Source: Crocinitomicaceae bacterium | GTDB taxonomy: Bacteria; Bacteroidota; Bacteroidia; Flavobacteriales_D; Crocinitomicaceae | Length of the DNA stretch: 64,000 nt | NCBI GenBank assembly: GCA_016719925.1 | Contig: JADJYC010000010.1 | Location: 53,577 to 117,576, forward strand | Direction: 5' to 3' | Shown here: positions 1-10,059 of the stretch, one piece after another | Position numbering within the stretch: position 1 is the stretch's first letter | Layout of the letters: each line of letters opens with the position of its first letter | Translations under genes and position numbers: made by a program | Notes under the pieces: generated by a model | Told to the model about the DNA's origin: nothing | What the model saw: only the letters and a program-made list of their open reading frames with translations | The model's database searches: none

Positions 1-991
1 CAACCCGCGTATTTGTTACGTCCTGTTCTTTTCCACGCACAAAAGCACTAACACCGCCAACATTGTTTTTGTATGCAACAATTCCGCCATCCGTTTGATA
101 ATCAGTTACTACCATGTTGAAAAGTTGATAAATCTTTTCATTATACCAGATTTTTGTTGCCCCGTAATCCTGATAAATAACCAAACTGTCTGTCACATCA
201 ATATTTTTAAGGTCCAGACCAAGATCTGTCACCCGTTCTTCTCTCACCACTTTATGCACATCTCCGGCATCCTGATAATAAATAAAATTGTCACCGCACT
301 CATAGCGCTGCGCAAACTGACCATCCACATCAATGATATAACCGTTATCAAAAGCAGAAAACGTATTGTTTTGCGGATCATTAAACGCAACCACATCCTG
401 TCCTGCAGAATATCCAACCGGCAATCGTGTATTTAGCAACTCATAAAACTTCCCATGCCAGAAAACGGAATGATTCCCTGCATTGTCTTTATAAATAAAT
501 GTATTGGAACCCACTTCGTTTTTACTTAGAGGATAATCTCCCACAATCATAGAAATTTCATGAATCTGATTCTGATAATAATATCTCAGATATCCGCCAA
601 CAACATCCTGGAAAAGAACTAAACTGTCACCTGCTGCAAATGAGATTGCATTCGGACTGAGCATGTGCACTACGCCTTCATCAAATACACGAAGCACTGA
701 TGCTGTTCTTACTAAAATAATATGATCGGTATTTACAAGTTCATTATAGGTTTGGGCAACCATAATTTTTTCACCGTTATAATGAACAAATACATCTCCT
801 TTTGAATCTACCAGACAAACATGTTTTGTTGTAGCAATAACATCTTTGATGTGCTGGTAATAAATCTGTTCAAACTGACCTGAATCAAACTTATACAATC
901 TGTTGTTTGCGTCTTTAAAGAAAGTCACATTTTGTGCATACACAAAAGACGATAAGAAAAACAGACAGAAACTTACTTTATGCAAAATCAT
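1..991 (-). CDS. Secreted protein of unknown function, 3' end cut by window edge
   Basis: An open frame runs from an ATG at 989-991 to the left edge, so the C-terminus is missing. The protein starts with a typical Sec signal peptide (MILHKVSFCLFFLSSFVYAQ), so the mature part should begin at Asn21. The remaining about 310 residues are rich in aromatic and beta-forming residues with recurring short units such as 'VYxDNxG', 'LVxFQDVVGGY' and 'VIYQDYG', suggesting a beta-propeller or a series of beta-hairpins. No catalytic motif is visible. It lies downstream of the subtilase at 1062-2636 on the same strand, but a terminator hairpin separates the two. I do not recognise the family. Confidence 0.75.
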   Translation of the reverse strand, partial: MILHKVSFCLFFLSSFVYAQNVTFFKDANNRLYKFDSGQFEQIYYQHIKDVIATTKHVCLVDSKGDVFVHYNGEKIMVAQTYNELVNTDHIILVRTASVLRVFDEGVVHMLSPNAISFAAGDSLVLFQDVVGGYLRYYYQNQIHEISMIVGDYPLSKNEVGSNTFIYKDNAGNHSVFWHGKFYELLNTRLPVGYSAGQDVVAFNDPQNNTFSAFDNGYIIDVDGQFAQRYECGDNFIYYQDAGDVHKVVREERVTDLGLDLKNIDVTDSLVIYQDYGATKIWYNEKIYQLFNMVVTDYQTDGGIVAYKNNVGGVSAFVRGKEQDVTNTRV

Positions 992-1004
992 GAAATACGG
1001 ATAT

Positions 1005-1042
1005 CAAAAAAAATGCCACCCTCCGGATGGAGAATGGCATTA
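1005..1042 (-). terminator. Rho-independent terminator after subtilase gene
   Basis: On the minus strand a hairpin with arms AATGCCA/TGGCATT plus an inner CTCC/GGAG pairing is followed by a run of eight T (A8 at 1006-1013 on the plus strand). It directly follows the stop codon of the 1062-2636 protease. Confidence 0.7.
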
Positions 1043-1061
1043 CGAATTTTAAATACAATTA

Positions 1062-2636
1062 TTATTTTTTTGCATGCATTTCTTCAGCCATTTCTACCGC
1101 TGTATAAGTGTTTGCAATTTTACCGGTAATGCACAATGCACCAAAAGGCACTTCCTGCGTATCTCCCGGAAGCGGAGTAATCATTTCACTTACATCCTGA
1201 CCAGAAGCAAGAATGATATCCTTAATTTCAAACATGGTCAATTTTGGATAATATGATTTCAGCAACGCAGCCAAACCAGTAACCATTGGTGCAGCCATTG
1301 ATGTTCCCTGAGATTCTTCATATTCACTTTGCGGAACGGTTGACCAGATTTCAAGTCCCGGTGCATAAATATCCACCATTTTATCACTGTAGTTTGAGAA
1401 AGAAGCAGCAAGAGCTTTTTTGTATCTGGTAGATGCGCCAACTTCAATCCAGTTTGTAAAACGAGTACTCATGGAAGGATATTGCGGAGACGGATAATTG
1501 TCTTCTTCACTGATATCTTTTCCGTCATTTCCGGCAGCATGAATCAATAACACACCTTTTTCTTCAGCATATCTGATTGCAGCAATCACCTCATCTTTAT
1601 AAGGAGAGAATGATTTTCCAAAACTCATGTTTACAACCTGAGCACCATTGTCAACTGCATATCTGATTGCATTTGCAACATCTTTATCACGCTCATCACC
1701 ATCCGGAACTGTTCTGATTGACATGATCAGAATATTATCAGCAACGCCGTCGTTTCCGATTCCGTTTCCACGGTTTGCACCAATAATACCTGCACAATGC
1801 GTTCCGTGCATAGCATCCGGTCCTTCCACATCATTATTTCCGTAATATTTATCATTAAAATCATTTGGATTATCTCCAACTATTTTGCGCCCGTCATAAT
1901 CTACGTTGTAATGATAATCTAATTGCGCATTGAAATATTCCATATAACTTTCAAGGTCTTTTAAACCCAATCCATTTTTCTGGATCATAATTAAAAACTG
2001 TGCATCCTGACCAAGTTCAGGATCTTTTGAAAGTTTTTTCAAATCTGCATTGGTATAGGATCCACCCAAGCTTTTTTTAATTTTTGTATCCGCCTCTATT
2101 GCTTTATTGTACCAGTCTTCAACAAATTCCATCGTTTTAACAGCATCACCACGTTCAGCATCAACACTTTCTTTTACTTTTTTATACTCAGCATAAGCTT
2201 CTTTTTCCTCATCAGAAATCTGATCTTCTGTTTTACCAGCAAATTTTTTCTCATACGCAGAATACAAGCGGGTCATTTCCAATTGTTCATGTACCAGATT
2301 TTCTCCATCCGGATTACCAAGGAAATTCCAACCGTGAACATCATCAATATATCCGTTTTTGTCATCGTCAATTTTATTACCCGGAATTTCATCTGTATTC
2401 GTCCAGATTTTTCCCTGAAGATCTTCATGCTCAATATCCACACCTGAATCAATAACAGCTACAATAACGGTAGTTGAAGTTTTACCCGCAAGCAGTTTTT
2501 TATAGGCCAGATCAGTACTCATTCCAAATTTGGAACCGTTGTACCAGTTAAGAATTTTTTTATCTACTTCCTGCCCGATGCCGGTTGTTGTGACAAAGAA
2601 AAATGCTGCAAGAAGAATCGTTGAAAGTTGTTTCAT
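1062..2636 (-). CDS. Secreted S8 (subtilisin-family) serine protease
   Basis: The catalytic triad regions are all present: Asp in VAVIDSGVD (about residue 63), His in MHGTHCAGIIG and Ser in GTSMAAPMV. I chose the start at 2636 because it gives a clean signal peptide (MKQLSTILLAAFFFVTTTGIGQ region); the upstream ATG at 2708 would add 24 residues before it. Between the catalytic Asp and His lies an unusually long, charged, lysine/glutamate-rich insert of well over 150 residues, beginning after a DDDKNGYIDDVHGWNF segment typical of this Bacteroidota subgroup. No C-terminal type IX sorting domain is seen, so the protein is probably periplasmic or exported by another route. The gene is intact and is followed by a terminator. 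Confidence 0.88.
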   Translation of the reverse strand: MKQLSTILLAAFFFVTTTGIGQEVDKKILNWYNGSKFGMSTDLAYKKLLAGKTSTTVIVAVIDSGVDIEHEDLQGKIWTNTDEIPGNKIDDDKNGYIDDVHGWNFLGNPDGENLVHEQLEMTRLYSAYEKKFAGKTEDQISDEEKEAYAEYKKVKESVDAERGDAVKTMEFVEDWYNKAIEADTKIKKSLGGSYTNADLKKLSKDPELGQDAQFLIMIQKNGLGLKDLESYMEYFNAQLDYHYNVDYDGRKIVGDNPNDFNDKYYGNNDVEGPDAMHGTHCAGIIGANRGNGIGNDGVADNILIMSIRTVPDGDERDKDVANAIRYAVDNGAQVVNMSFGKSFSPYKDEVIAAIRYAEEKGVLLIHAAGNDGKDISEEDNYPSPQYPSMSTRFTNWIEVGASTRYKKALAASFSNYSDKMVDIYAPGLEIWSTVPQSEYEESQGTSMAAPMVTGLAALLKSYYPKLTMFEIKDIILASGQDVSEMITPLPGDTQEVPFGALCITGKIANTYTAVEMAEEMHAKK

Positions 2637-2738
2637 TACAAATAGTTTTATGAACGTAAAAGTAAAAATTCTTTTAATTGGCAGGATCAGAAATACCACA
2701 AATGGCAAAGTGACTGTATGACCGTGCTAAAATTGATG

Positions 2739-2746
2739 TAAATTTG
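2739..2746 (+). promoter_or_regulatory. Bacteroidota-type -7 box (TAAATTTG)
   Basis: A perfect match to TAnnTTTG lies 40 bases before the ATG at 2787. No clear TTG box is present at the usual spacing upstream. Confidence 0.4.
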
Positions 2747-2786
2747 TTAACCAATTGAACATAAGTAACGTCAGAGGTAATAGAAG

Positions 2787-5356
2787 ATGTATTTAAAACC
2801 GGTCATATGTTTTATCGTCCTAACGGGATTTTTATTTTCTGGATATGCTCAGAGAACAGTATCTAATACAGGTGTTTGGCTGAATCATTACAGCAAAACA
2901 AATCCAGAAAATGTGACTGACTTTGCTGTTACGGGAAATGCTGACCGAATTCTCAACGATGAAAATCTGCATTATAAATACTCAACCGGCAACTGGCATT
3001 TTATACGCTGTACGCCTGAACAACTAAAAACCTCATTAATACCGGCACTGTTGACCAGGTTTATTTTCAGCCGTCCTATCCGGCTATGCTAAATGACACC
3101 ATGCGTTTTACACAAAATATTGATTCAGTACATGCCGGTTTTGCACCGCTCGAATCTCCCTACACCGGTAAAAATGTTATTATTGGTTATGTTGATACCG
3201 GGCTTGACTGGACACACGGTGATTTTAAAAATGCAGATGGTTCAACCCGTGTTCTTTATTACTGGGATCAGACATTGCCATATGATGCGCTTCTCACGCC
3301 GGGTAAATATGGATATGGTCAGGTTTGGGACAGTACTTCAATTAATAACCTGACTTGTACATCATCAGACGGAAATGCTCACGGAACTACTGTAACCGGT
3401 GCGGGCTCAGGAAACGGACTCGCATACGGAACCAATATAGGAGCTGCTCCGGGTTCAGACATTATTATTGTTGAAACTAATTTCAGTGCAGGAAACTGGA
3501 CCATGACAGTTGCTGATGCAATTGACTTTGTCTTCTCCATGGCTGACACATTAGGAAAACCTGCGGTAGTCAACACCAGTGTTGGCGATTATCTTGGAAG
3601 CCATGACGGATTAGATCCGGCAGGATTAGTGGTAGACAGTTTGCTTAATGATAAACCCGGCAGAATAGTTGTGGCAGCTGCAGGAAATTCAGGCGCTCAG
3701 GGAAAGTATCACGTTAAAGCAACAGTTGATACCGATACTTCTTTTTGCTGGTTTGAAGTAAATAGTTCTTCAACTTTCGGATATCCGGCAGTATATTTCG
3801 ATATGTGGGCCGATACAGCAGATTTTAATGATGTGTATTTTGCTTTTGGTGCTGATACGGAAATACCTGCCTGGGATTTCAGAGGAAGAACACAATTCAG
3901 AAATATTCAAACTGTTATTGATTCAACTGTACTTGACTCGATCATGGTTGGTCCTAACAAACTTGCGCCTGTTGAATTCTCAACGCAACTTATTGATGGT
4001 TACTATCACATCGAATTGCTTATTGCAAATCCGGATTCAGCAACTTATTTATATCGTTTTGAAACCTATGGTGACGGTGAATATGATTTATGGTCAGGTG
4101 CATGGATGGGGCTTTCCAATATTCGTAATACCTCCATGCCAACTCCGTTGCAGCTGCCGGATGTGATACATTATAATTTTCCGGACAGTTTGGTAACAAC
4201 AGTGAGTTCATGGACCTGTTCAGAAAAAGTGGTTACCGTTGGAAACTTCAAAAACCAGAAAGATTATCTGGATGTCAACAATAATTTATTTACCCTGAGC
4301 GGCGGACCAGTTGGAATGCTGAGTGCCAATTCCAGCAAAGGACCAAACAGACTGGGATACGTAAAACCGGATGTTGCCGCAACCGGTGACGGAATTTTAA
4401 GTGCATGTCCGGCCTGGCTGCAATCCAGCCTTATTGTTTCCAATCCTGCTATGCTGGCGCAGGGCGGTGTACACGTGCGTAACGGCGGAACTTCTATGGC
4501 ATCACCGGTAATTGCAGGAATTGCAGCACTGTATCTTGAAAAATGTCCGGAGGCAACATATCAGGATTTTATAGATGCACTGCACAATAATGCATATGAA
4601 GATTTATATACCGGAACTACCCCAAATTATGCATACGGATATGGAAAAGTCAACGCTTTTCAATTGCTCAATACCACCAATTTCTCTGTCACAATAACCG
4701 GCGATTCTGTTTTATGTTCTGACCCTGAAATTTTAGCAACGCTTGAAAATAATTTCAGTTCTTATTTATGGAGCAATGGTGAAACCACTTCCTCCGTTTC
4801 GGTTTCAGTTGAAGATACTTTTTCAGTTGCGGTAATCAATGCGGCGGGTTGCAAAGCTCAATCCGATTCAATCCTTACCGTCCAGGGTGAACTTCCTGTA
4901 TTTCCATTGATCAATATTATTGGCGGAGGTTTAATCACCACTACTGCTGACTCTATTATCTGGTATTTTGAAGGAGACGCCATACCTAATTCAAATTCAC
5001 AATATTATAATCCGGATACGACCGGTAATTTTACAGTGGAGGTTTTCAGTGCAGACGGATGTTCTTTTGTTTCAGCGCCGGTTTATATTGATTTATCACA
5101 GATTAAGGAATTGACATCAAATGAGTTTGTTATTTTCCCAAATCCCTTTGAACAGGAGATTTACCTGATTAAAAATGAATTTACAGATATTGAAATTGTT
5201 ATTGCAGACGCCTCAGGTAAATTGGTGCATCATTCCTGGTCAGCTGATGACGGAATATTTGTAGTCATTGAATTCCCTGAGCTTGCTTCAGGCATGTACC
5301 TGATGACTTTGTACTACGGAAATAATTTCAAGACAGTAAAACTGATCAGAAAATAA
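2787..5356 (+). CDS. Secreted S8 protease with type IX secretion sorting domain (frameshifted)
   Basis: The gene reads as two overlapping frames (2787-3092 and about 3031-5356). Adding one A to the A5 run at 3026-3030 joins them smoothly (PEQLK-N-LINTGTVDQ), giving about 856 residues. It has a signal peptide ending SGYAQ, the subtilase triad (Asp in GYVDTGLDW, His in GNAHGTTVTG, Ser in GGTSMASPV) and a large domain inserted between His and Ser. After the protease come an Ig-like segment (about residues 640-760) and a C-terminal sorting domain that starts VIFPNPFEQ and ends MYLMTLYYGN..KTVKLIRK, the pattern recognised by the type IX secretion system. It is therefore expected to be secreted or attached to the cell surface. 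The single-base defect is most simply a consensus error; a real mutation would remove the export signal from the catalytic part. Confidence 0.87.
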
Positions 5357-5470
5357 TTTCACCGTTGTTAACTACCTGCCTTTTTTGTGGATAAATTATC
5401 TGTTGTGAATCTTCTACTTTCCTTGTTCTGGACGAAATATTACTAATTTTACCACCTAAATTTTTATCGA

Positions 5471-5984
5471 ATGGAATTAAAAGGAATTATTGCCATTGCA
5501 GGCAAACCGGGATTATACAAAGTTGCGGCACAAGGGAGAGCAAATATTATTGTTCAGTCTCTGGAGAATGATAAAAAATTTCCGGCCTTTGCCAGCGATA
5601 AAATTTCAGCACTGGATGATATCAGCATCTACACCTATGAAAAAGATGTTCCTTTAACCGAAGTATATATTAAACTGGCTGAGAAAGAAAATTTCAGCAA
5701 GTCAATCGATCATAAAGAAGAACCAAAAAAAACTGCGTGAATATCTGGTTTCATTTTTACCGGATTATGATGCTGAAAGAGTGTATGACACAGATATAAA
5801 AAAAGTATTTCAATGGTATAATATTCTTGTGGAAAGAGGAGTGATTACCAAAGATCTGGTAGAATCTTCCAAAGCTCCGGCTGAAGAGGTGAAAGCTGAA
5901 GCTAAACCAAAAAAGAAAGCGGAGAAGAAAGAAGAAGGGGAAGAAAAACCGAAGAAAAAAACCACAAAAAAAACCAAAGAATAA
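5471..5984 (+). CDS. DUF5606-family protein with Lys/Glu-rich tail (frameshifted)
   Basis: The first frame (5471-5740) carries the family N-terminus MELKGIIAIAGKPGLYKV and then stops. The second frame continues with LREYLVSFLPDYDAERVYD and DIKKVFQWYNILVERGVI, the conserved C-terminal half of DUF5606. Removing one A from the A8 run at 5725-5732 restores one protein of about 170 residues. The last 35 residues are almost only Lys, Glu, Ala and Thr and probably disordered. The family is widespread in Bacteroidota and has no known function as far as I know. No signal peptide is present, so it is cytoplasmic. A terminator-like hairpin follows the stop codon. Confidence 0.8.
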
Positions 5985-5992
5985 TTCCTTTC

Positions 5993-6024
5993 AAAAGCTG
6001 TCAAATCAAAAGGCAGCTTTTTTT
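5993..6024 (+). terminator. Likely terminator after DUF5606 gene
   Basis: Arms AAAAGCTG (5993-6000) and CAGCTTTT (6014-6021) are followed by further T residues. The next gene starts only 15 bases later. Confidence 0.6.
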
Positions 6025-6038
6025 ATTTTAACCGCACT

Positions 6039-7748
6039 ATGAAAATCACCAGAAAGAAAAGAATTTTTGTTGCAGAGGATCTGAAAATAGATTCTTATGA
6101 AGATGTAAAAAAATATTTTGATCTTCTTTTGAATGAAGAGATTGGTTCTTTTGATCAATTTAAAAACTGGCTCAGAAAATCCAGTGAGCTGGAAGCTGTA
6201 CTGGAAGAAGATATGGCCTGGAGATATATTCGAATGACCATTGATACCAGTGACAAAGATGCCGCTGCCGCGTATGAGAAATTTGTAAACGAAATCAATC
6301 CGCCTATTTCAGAAGTAAGCAACAGACTGAATAAAAAACTGTATGATTCACCATACAAAAATGAACTTACTGATGAGGCAGATAAAATTTATTTGAAGAA
6401 AGTAGAAAGTGCTATTGAAATTTTCAGAGATGAAAATATAGAACTGGCTGCTAAAACACAAAACCTTGCACAGGAATACAGCACAATAATAGGTGCGCAA
6501 CTGATCAACTATCAGGGAAAAGATTTGACCGCACCGCAGGCTTCAAAATTTTTGCGTGATCCAAACCGTGAAATCAGAAAAGAAGTTTTTGAGTTATTGT
6601 TTGAGCGCAAAAATCAGGACAATGAAATTCTTGAATCTATTTTTGATCAGCTTGTTCAGCTCAGACATCAGATGGCTCTGAATGCCGGATTTAAGAACTA
6701 CCGTGATTATAAATTCAAAGAAATGTGCCGCTTTGATTATTCTGTTCAGGATTGTTTTGCTTTTCATGATGCCATTGAGAAACATATCGTTCCCATCTAC
6801 AAAAAAATACAGCAGGAGAAACTGAATAAGTTTGGTTTTGAAAAATTCAAGCCGTATGATCTGAGTGCAGATCCGGATGGAAAAGCACCCTTAAAACCTT
6901 TTGAAACCGGAAGCGAATTAACAGATAAAACAATTACCGTTTTCAAAAAACTGGATGCCTATTTTGCTGATTGCATTGAAACCATGAAAGAGATGAAACA
7001 TCTTGATCTGGAATCCAAAAAAGGAAAAGCACCGGGTGGCTATAATTACCCGCTGTATGAAATTGGCATTCCGTTTATTTTTATGAATGCGGCGGGATCT
7101 GACAGAGATGTGATTACGATCGTCCATGAGGGCGGACATGCGATTCACTCATTCCTTACCAAAGATCTCGATCTGACAGCGTATAAAAGTTTTCCAAGTG
7201 AAGTAGCTGAACTTGCATCTATGTCAATGGAATTACTCAGTATGAATTACTGGGAAACATTTTACACATCACACGATGATCTGAAGCGTGCAAAAAAAGA
7301 ACATCTGGAATCTATTCTTCAGGTGCTTCCATGGATTGCCACTATTGATTCATTTCAACATTGGATCTATGAGAACCCCGCGCACACCAGAGAAGAAAGA
7401 AAAAACAAATGGCTTGAAATCAGCAAACGGTTTGGCACAGGTTTAACAGACTGGACCGGTTATGAAAGCGGACGTTATTACAGCTGGCACAAACAATTAC
7501 ATCTGTTTGACGTTCCGTTCTACTATATTGAATATGGTTTGCGCAGTTGGGTGCATTGGGTGTCTGGAAAAATTCACTTCAGAATGAAAAGAAAGCCATT
7601 GAAGATTATAAAAAAGGACTTTCACTCTGGATACACGAAAGACATCAAATCCATTTACAAATCAGCCGGAGTTGAATTTGATTTTTCTGCCGGAAATATT
7701 AAATCACTGGCAGAAGTTACTTTGAATTATCTAGAGAAACTGAATTAA
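6039..7748 (+). CDS. pepF: M3-family oligoendopeptidase (PepF-like), internal out-of-frame segment
   Basis: This cytoplasmic zinc metallopeptidase would cleave short peptides. The zinc site HEGGH lies at residues 363-367, followed by the glutamate-bearing SFPSEVAELAS. Total length (569) is normal for the family. Residues about 501-530 do not match the family, but in the frame one base to the left the same DNA encodes FAQLGALGVWKN and AIEDYKKGLSLG, which is what belongs there. The cause is a missing T at 7538-7540 and one extra base near 7625-7628, which cancel out. The ORF therefore looks intact while about 30 residues near the active-site cleft are wrong. It converges on lpdA, separated by a bidirectional terminator. 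Confidence 0.87.
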   Translation: MKITRKKRIFVAEDLKIDSYEDVKKYFDLLLNEEIGSFDQFKNWLRKSSELEAVLEEDMAWRYIRMTIDTSDKDAAAAYEKFVNEINPPISEVSNRLNKKLYDSPYKNELTDEADKIYLKKVESAIEIFRDENIELAAKTQNLAQEYSTIIGAQLINYQGKDLTAPQASKFLRDPNREIRKEVFELLFERKNQDNEILESIFDQLVQLRHQMALNAGFKNYRDYKFKEMCRFDYSVQDCFAFHDAIEKHIVPIYKKIQQEKLNKFGFEKFKPYDLSADPDGKAPLKPFETGSELTDKTITVFKKLDAYFADCIETMKEMKHLDLESKKGKAPGGYNYPLYEIGIPFIFMNAAGSDRDVITIVHEGGHAIHSFLTKDLDLTAYKSFPSEVAELASMSMELLSMNYWETFYTSHDDLKRAKKEHLESILQVLPWIATIDSFQHWIYENPAHTREERKNKWLEISKRFGTGLTDWTGYESGRYYSWHKQLHLFDVPFYYIEYGLRSWVHWVSGKIHFRMKRKPLKIIKKDFHSGYTKDIKSIYKSAGVEFDFSAGNIKSLAEVTLNYLEKLN

Positions 7749-7770
7749 GTTTTGAAAATGACAGACAAAA

Positions 7771-7800
7771 AAATCCCGTTCATGGCCATGAACGGGATTT
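7771..7800. terminator. Bidirectional terminator between pepF and lpdA
   Basis: A perfect palindrome has 15-base arms (AAATCCCGTTCATGG and its complement) and no spacer, with A-run before and T-run after. It serves both converging genes. Confidence 0.85.
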
Positions 7801-7818
7801 TTATTTTTCTATAATTTA

Positions 7819-9210
7819 TTACAAATGTATCACCTCACCATAAGCCGCTGCAGCAGCTTCCATTATTGCTTCAGACAATGTCGGATGCGGGTGAACGGTT
7901 TTGATTAGTTCATACCCAATTATTTCCAGTTTTCTGATGGCAACAATTTCTGCAATCATTTCTGTCACATTCATTCCAATCATATGTGCTCCTAAAAGTT
8001 CACCGTATTTTGCGTCAAAAATTAATTTGATAAATCCGTCATTGGCACCTGCAGCACTCGCTTTACCAGATGCAGAGAACGGGAACTTTCCTATTTTTAA
8101 CGTATATCCTGCATCTTTTGCAGCTTTTTCCGTCATACCTACTGATGCCACTTCCGGTGAACAATATGTACAACCAGGTATGTTTCCGTAATCAAGCGGT
8201 TCAACGTGCATACCTGCAATTTTTTCTACACAAATAATTCCTTCTGCTGATGCAACGTGAGCAAGAGCAGGTCCTTTCACGATATCACCAATTGCATAGT
8301 ACCCCGGAATATTTGTCTGATAAAAATCATTCACCAATACTTTTCCTTTATCAGTTGCAATACCTACATCTTCTAATCCTATTCCGGCAATATTGGTTTC
8401 AATTCCAACTGCAGACAACACAATATCACATTCTATTTTTTCCTGACCGGCTTTGGTTTTAATATTTACAACACAACCTTTTCCTTTGGTGTCAACTGAT
8501 TCAACAGAAGACTCAACCATGATCTTCATTCCCTGTTTTTTGAATGAACGCTCTAATTGTTTTGAAACTTCTTCATCTTCTACCGGAACAATGTTTGGCA
8601 TGTATTCAACAACGGTAACGTCAACGCCTAAAGTATTGTAGAAATAAGCAAACTCAACTCCAATTGCACCTGATCCAACCACTACCATTTTTTTAGGTAA
8701 TGATGGCAATACAAGTGCTTCACGGTATCCGATTATTTTCTTTCCGTCTTGAGGTAAATTTGGCAGCTGACGTGAGCGCGCACCTGTTGCAACAATAACT
8801 GCTTTAGCAGCTGCATACTCTGTTTTTGCACCTTTGTCATCCGTCACTTCTACTTTTTTTCCGGCTTTTACTTTTCCTGTTCCTTTGAGAATATCAATTT
8901 TATTTTTCTTCATCAGGAAAGTAACCCCGTTACTCATTTTGTCAGCAACACCGCGGCTGCGCTTAACAATACCCGTAAAATCTGCACCTGCTTCTTTTAC
9001 ATTAATACCGTAATCAGCTGCATGTTTTATATATTCAAATACATTGGCACTTTTCAAAAGTGCTTTGGTAGGAATACATCCCCAGTTAAGGCAAATACCT
9101 CCAAGCTCAGCACGCTCAACAACCGCAACTTTCATCCCCAGCTGTGACGCACGGATAGCAGTAACATAACCTCCGGGGCCGCTTCCAATAACAATGATAT
9201 CGTATGACAT
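7819..9210 (-). CDS. lpdA: Dihydrolipoyl dehydrogenase (E3)
   Basis: The FAD/NAD flavoprotein reoxidises dihydrolipoamide in 2-oxoacid dehydrogenase complexes and the glycine cleavage system. Visible features are the FAD-binding GSGPGGY (9-15), the redox-active disulfide GICLNWGC (Cys40 and Cys45), the NAD-binding GSGAIGVEFAYFY, the second FAD motif YYAIGDI, and the C-terminal catalytic His segment VHPHPTLSEA. It has 463 residues and is intact. It probably serves the E1 encoded at 51699-53696, although that gene is distant. A good promoter lies upstream. Confidence 0.96.
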   Translation of the reverse strand: MSYDIIVIGSGPGGYVTAIRASQLGMKVAVVERAELGGICLNWGCIPTKALLKSANVFEYIKHAADYGINVKEAGADFTGIVKRSRGVADKMSNGVTFLMKKNKIDILKGTGKVKAGKKVEVTDDKGAKTEYAAAKAVIVATGARSRQLPNLPQDGKKIIGYREALVLPSLPKKMVVVGSGAIGVEFAYFYNTLGVDVTVVEYMPNIVPVEDEEVSKQLERSFKKQGMKIMVESSVESVDTKGKGCVVNIKTKAGQEKIECDIVLSAVGIETNIAGIGLEDVGIATDKGKVLVNDFYQTNIPGYYAIGDIVKGPALAHVASAEGIICVEKIAGMHVEPLDYGNIPGCTYCSPEVASVGMTEKAAKDAGYTLKIGKFPFSASGKASAAGANDGFIKLIFDAKYGELLGAHMIGMNVTEMIAEIVAIRKLEIIGYELIKTVHPHPTLSEAIMEAAAAAYGEVIHL

Positions 9211-9232
9211 ATTTTAATTTTTATTTGAGGTA

Positions 9233-9262
9233 CGAAAATAGGGAAAAGTTAGGAATTATCAA
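9233..9262 (-). promoter_or_regulatory. Probable lpdA promoter
   Basis: Reading on the minus strand, TTG is followed after 19 bases by TATTTTCG, one mismatch from TAnnTTTG. The -7 box ends 23 bases before the lpdA ATG. Confidence 0.5.
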
Positions 9263-9412
9263 TTTTTATAGCAATTGGCACCGCTTCTACATATAACAAG
9301 GTTTAATAGCAATTATTTTATGATCAAGCACTTAACATTCTTATACTTGAAGCTATCAACATTCAACTAAATTTATAACTTGCATGAGATGACTTTCTCA
9401 CTAAGAAGTTTT

Positions 9413-9802
9413 ATGAAAACAATTTACCCATACATCTCTTTATTATTAATCTGTTCATGCAAAAAAAACACTCCTGAAAATTTAATAGGAAAATGGGAGA
9501 TTTGTAAAATTGAATTTGTTACTGAAGACAATTTCTGGTTTTTTGATAAAAAAGAAAAAAACGGAAACCCTGTTGAAGATGAAATTTTCTATTGGGATTT
9601 TTTTGAAAATGGAATTCTGGTTGAATCATATGACGATTCAGGAATCAACAATGACACCATGACGTATAGTATTTATTCAGATAACGATTCAGTTAACATT
9701 GGCGGAACGCCCTGCAAGATTTTAAAATGCTCCAATAATGATTTTCATATTGAATATGCTGACACCAAATTTGGTTTGATAAGAATGTATTTCACAAAAT
9801 AA
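9413..9802 (+). CDS. Small lipoprotein, lipocalin-like, unknown function
   Basis: The best start is the ATG at 9413, which puts a short hydrophobic stretch and a lipobox-like LLICSC at the N-terminus; the start at 9380 adds 11 residues ahead of it. After the cysteine the sequence NLIGKWEICKIEF resembles the opening strand of Bacteroidota lipocalin-like lipoproteins, which are small beta barrels with no agreed function. The protein is about 129 residues and rich in acidic and aromatic residues. It stands alone between lpdA and a decayed Crp-like fragment. Confidence 0.65.
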   Translation: MKTIYPYISLLLICSCKKNTPENLIGKWEICKIEFVTEDNFWFFDKKEKNGNPVEDEIFYWDFFENGILVESYDDSGINNDTMTYSIYSDNDSVNIGGTPCKILKCSNNDFHIEYADTKFGLIRMYFTK

Positions 9803-9822
9803 CTGAAGGTTAGAATCATTCA

Positions 9823-9951
9823 ATGGATCAACTTAACTTCCTTAAACAGTTTCATCCAATCTCTGAAAAGGACATGGCACAACTTTGCTAAATAAAACGC
9901 TATGACAAAAAGAGTTTAAGAAAAATGAAAATTATTCTGACGCTTCGGTAT
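9823..9951 (+). pseudogene. Remnant of a Crp/Fnr-type regulator N-terminus
   Basis: From the ATG at 9823 the translation MDQLNFLKQFHPISEKDMAQL is followed by a stop, then in the same frame by IKRYDKKSLRK, and in another frame by KKNENYSDA. This order resembles the first 45-50 residues of Bacteroidota Crp-family proteins ('QQFHPIS.ED....I..K.YKK.EFLLRKNEIC'). Nothing resembling the rest of the cyclic-nucleotide domain or the helix-turn-helix follows; the sequence runs directly into the terminator at 9953. The match is from memory of the family and short. Confidence 0.35.
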
Positions 9952-9952
9952 G

Positions 9953-9985
9953 AAAAAAAAGAGGCCACCTCCTCAGGTGACCTCT
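9953..9985 (-). terminator. Terminator of the lpxK-to-lpxH cluster
   Basis: On the minus strand a hairpin with 11-base arms (one mismatch) and loop GAGG is followed by eight T residues. It lies about 75 bases after the reconstructed lpxH stop. Confidence 0.85.
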
Positions 9986-10059
9986 AACCCTTAACCTGTA
10001 ATCGTATAATTGATCCGTTTACAACCTGTTTAACGGAAAGTTAATGAAAAGGTTTCAAA

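Noticed and set aside
95..436. Plus-strand frame opposite the partial secreted protein
   Set aside because: It is the antisense shadow of the open minus-strand gene that starts at 991 with a signal peptide.
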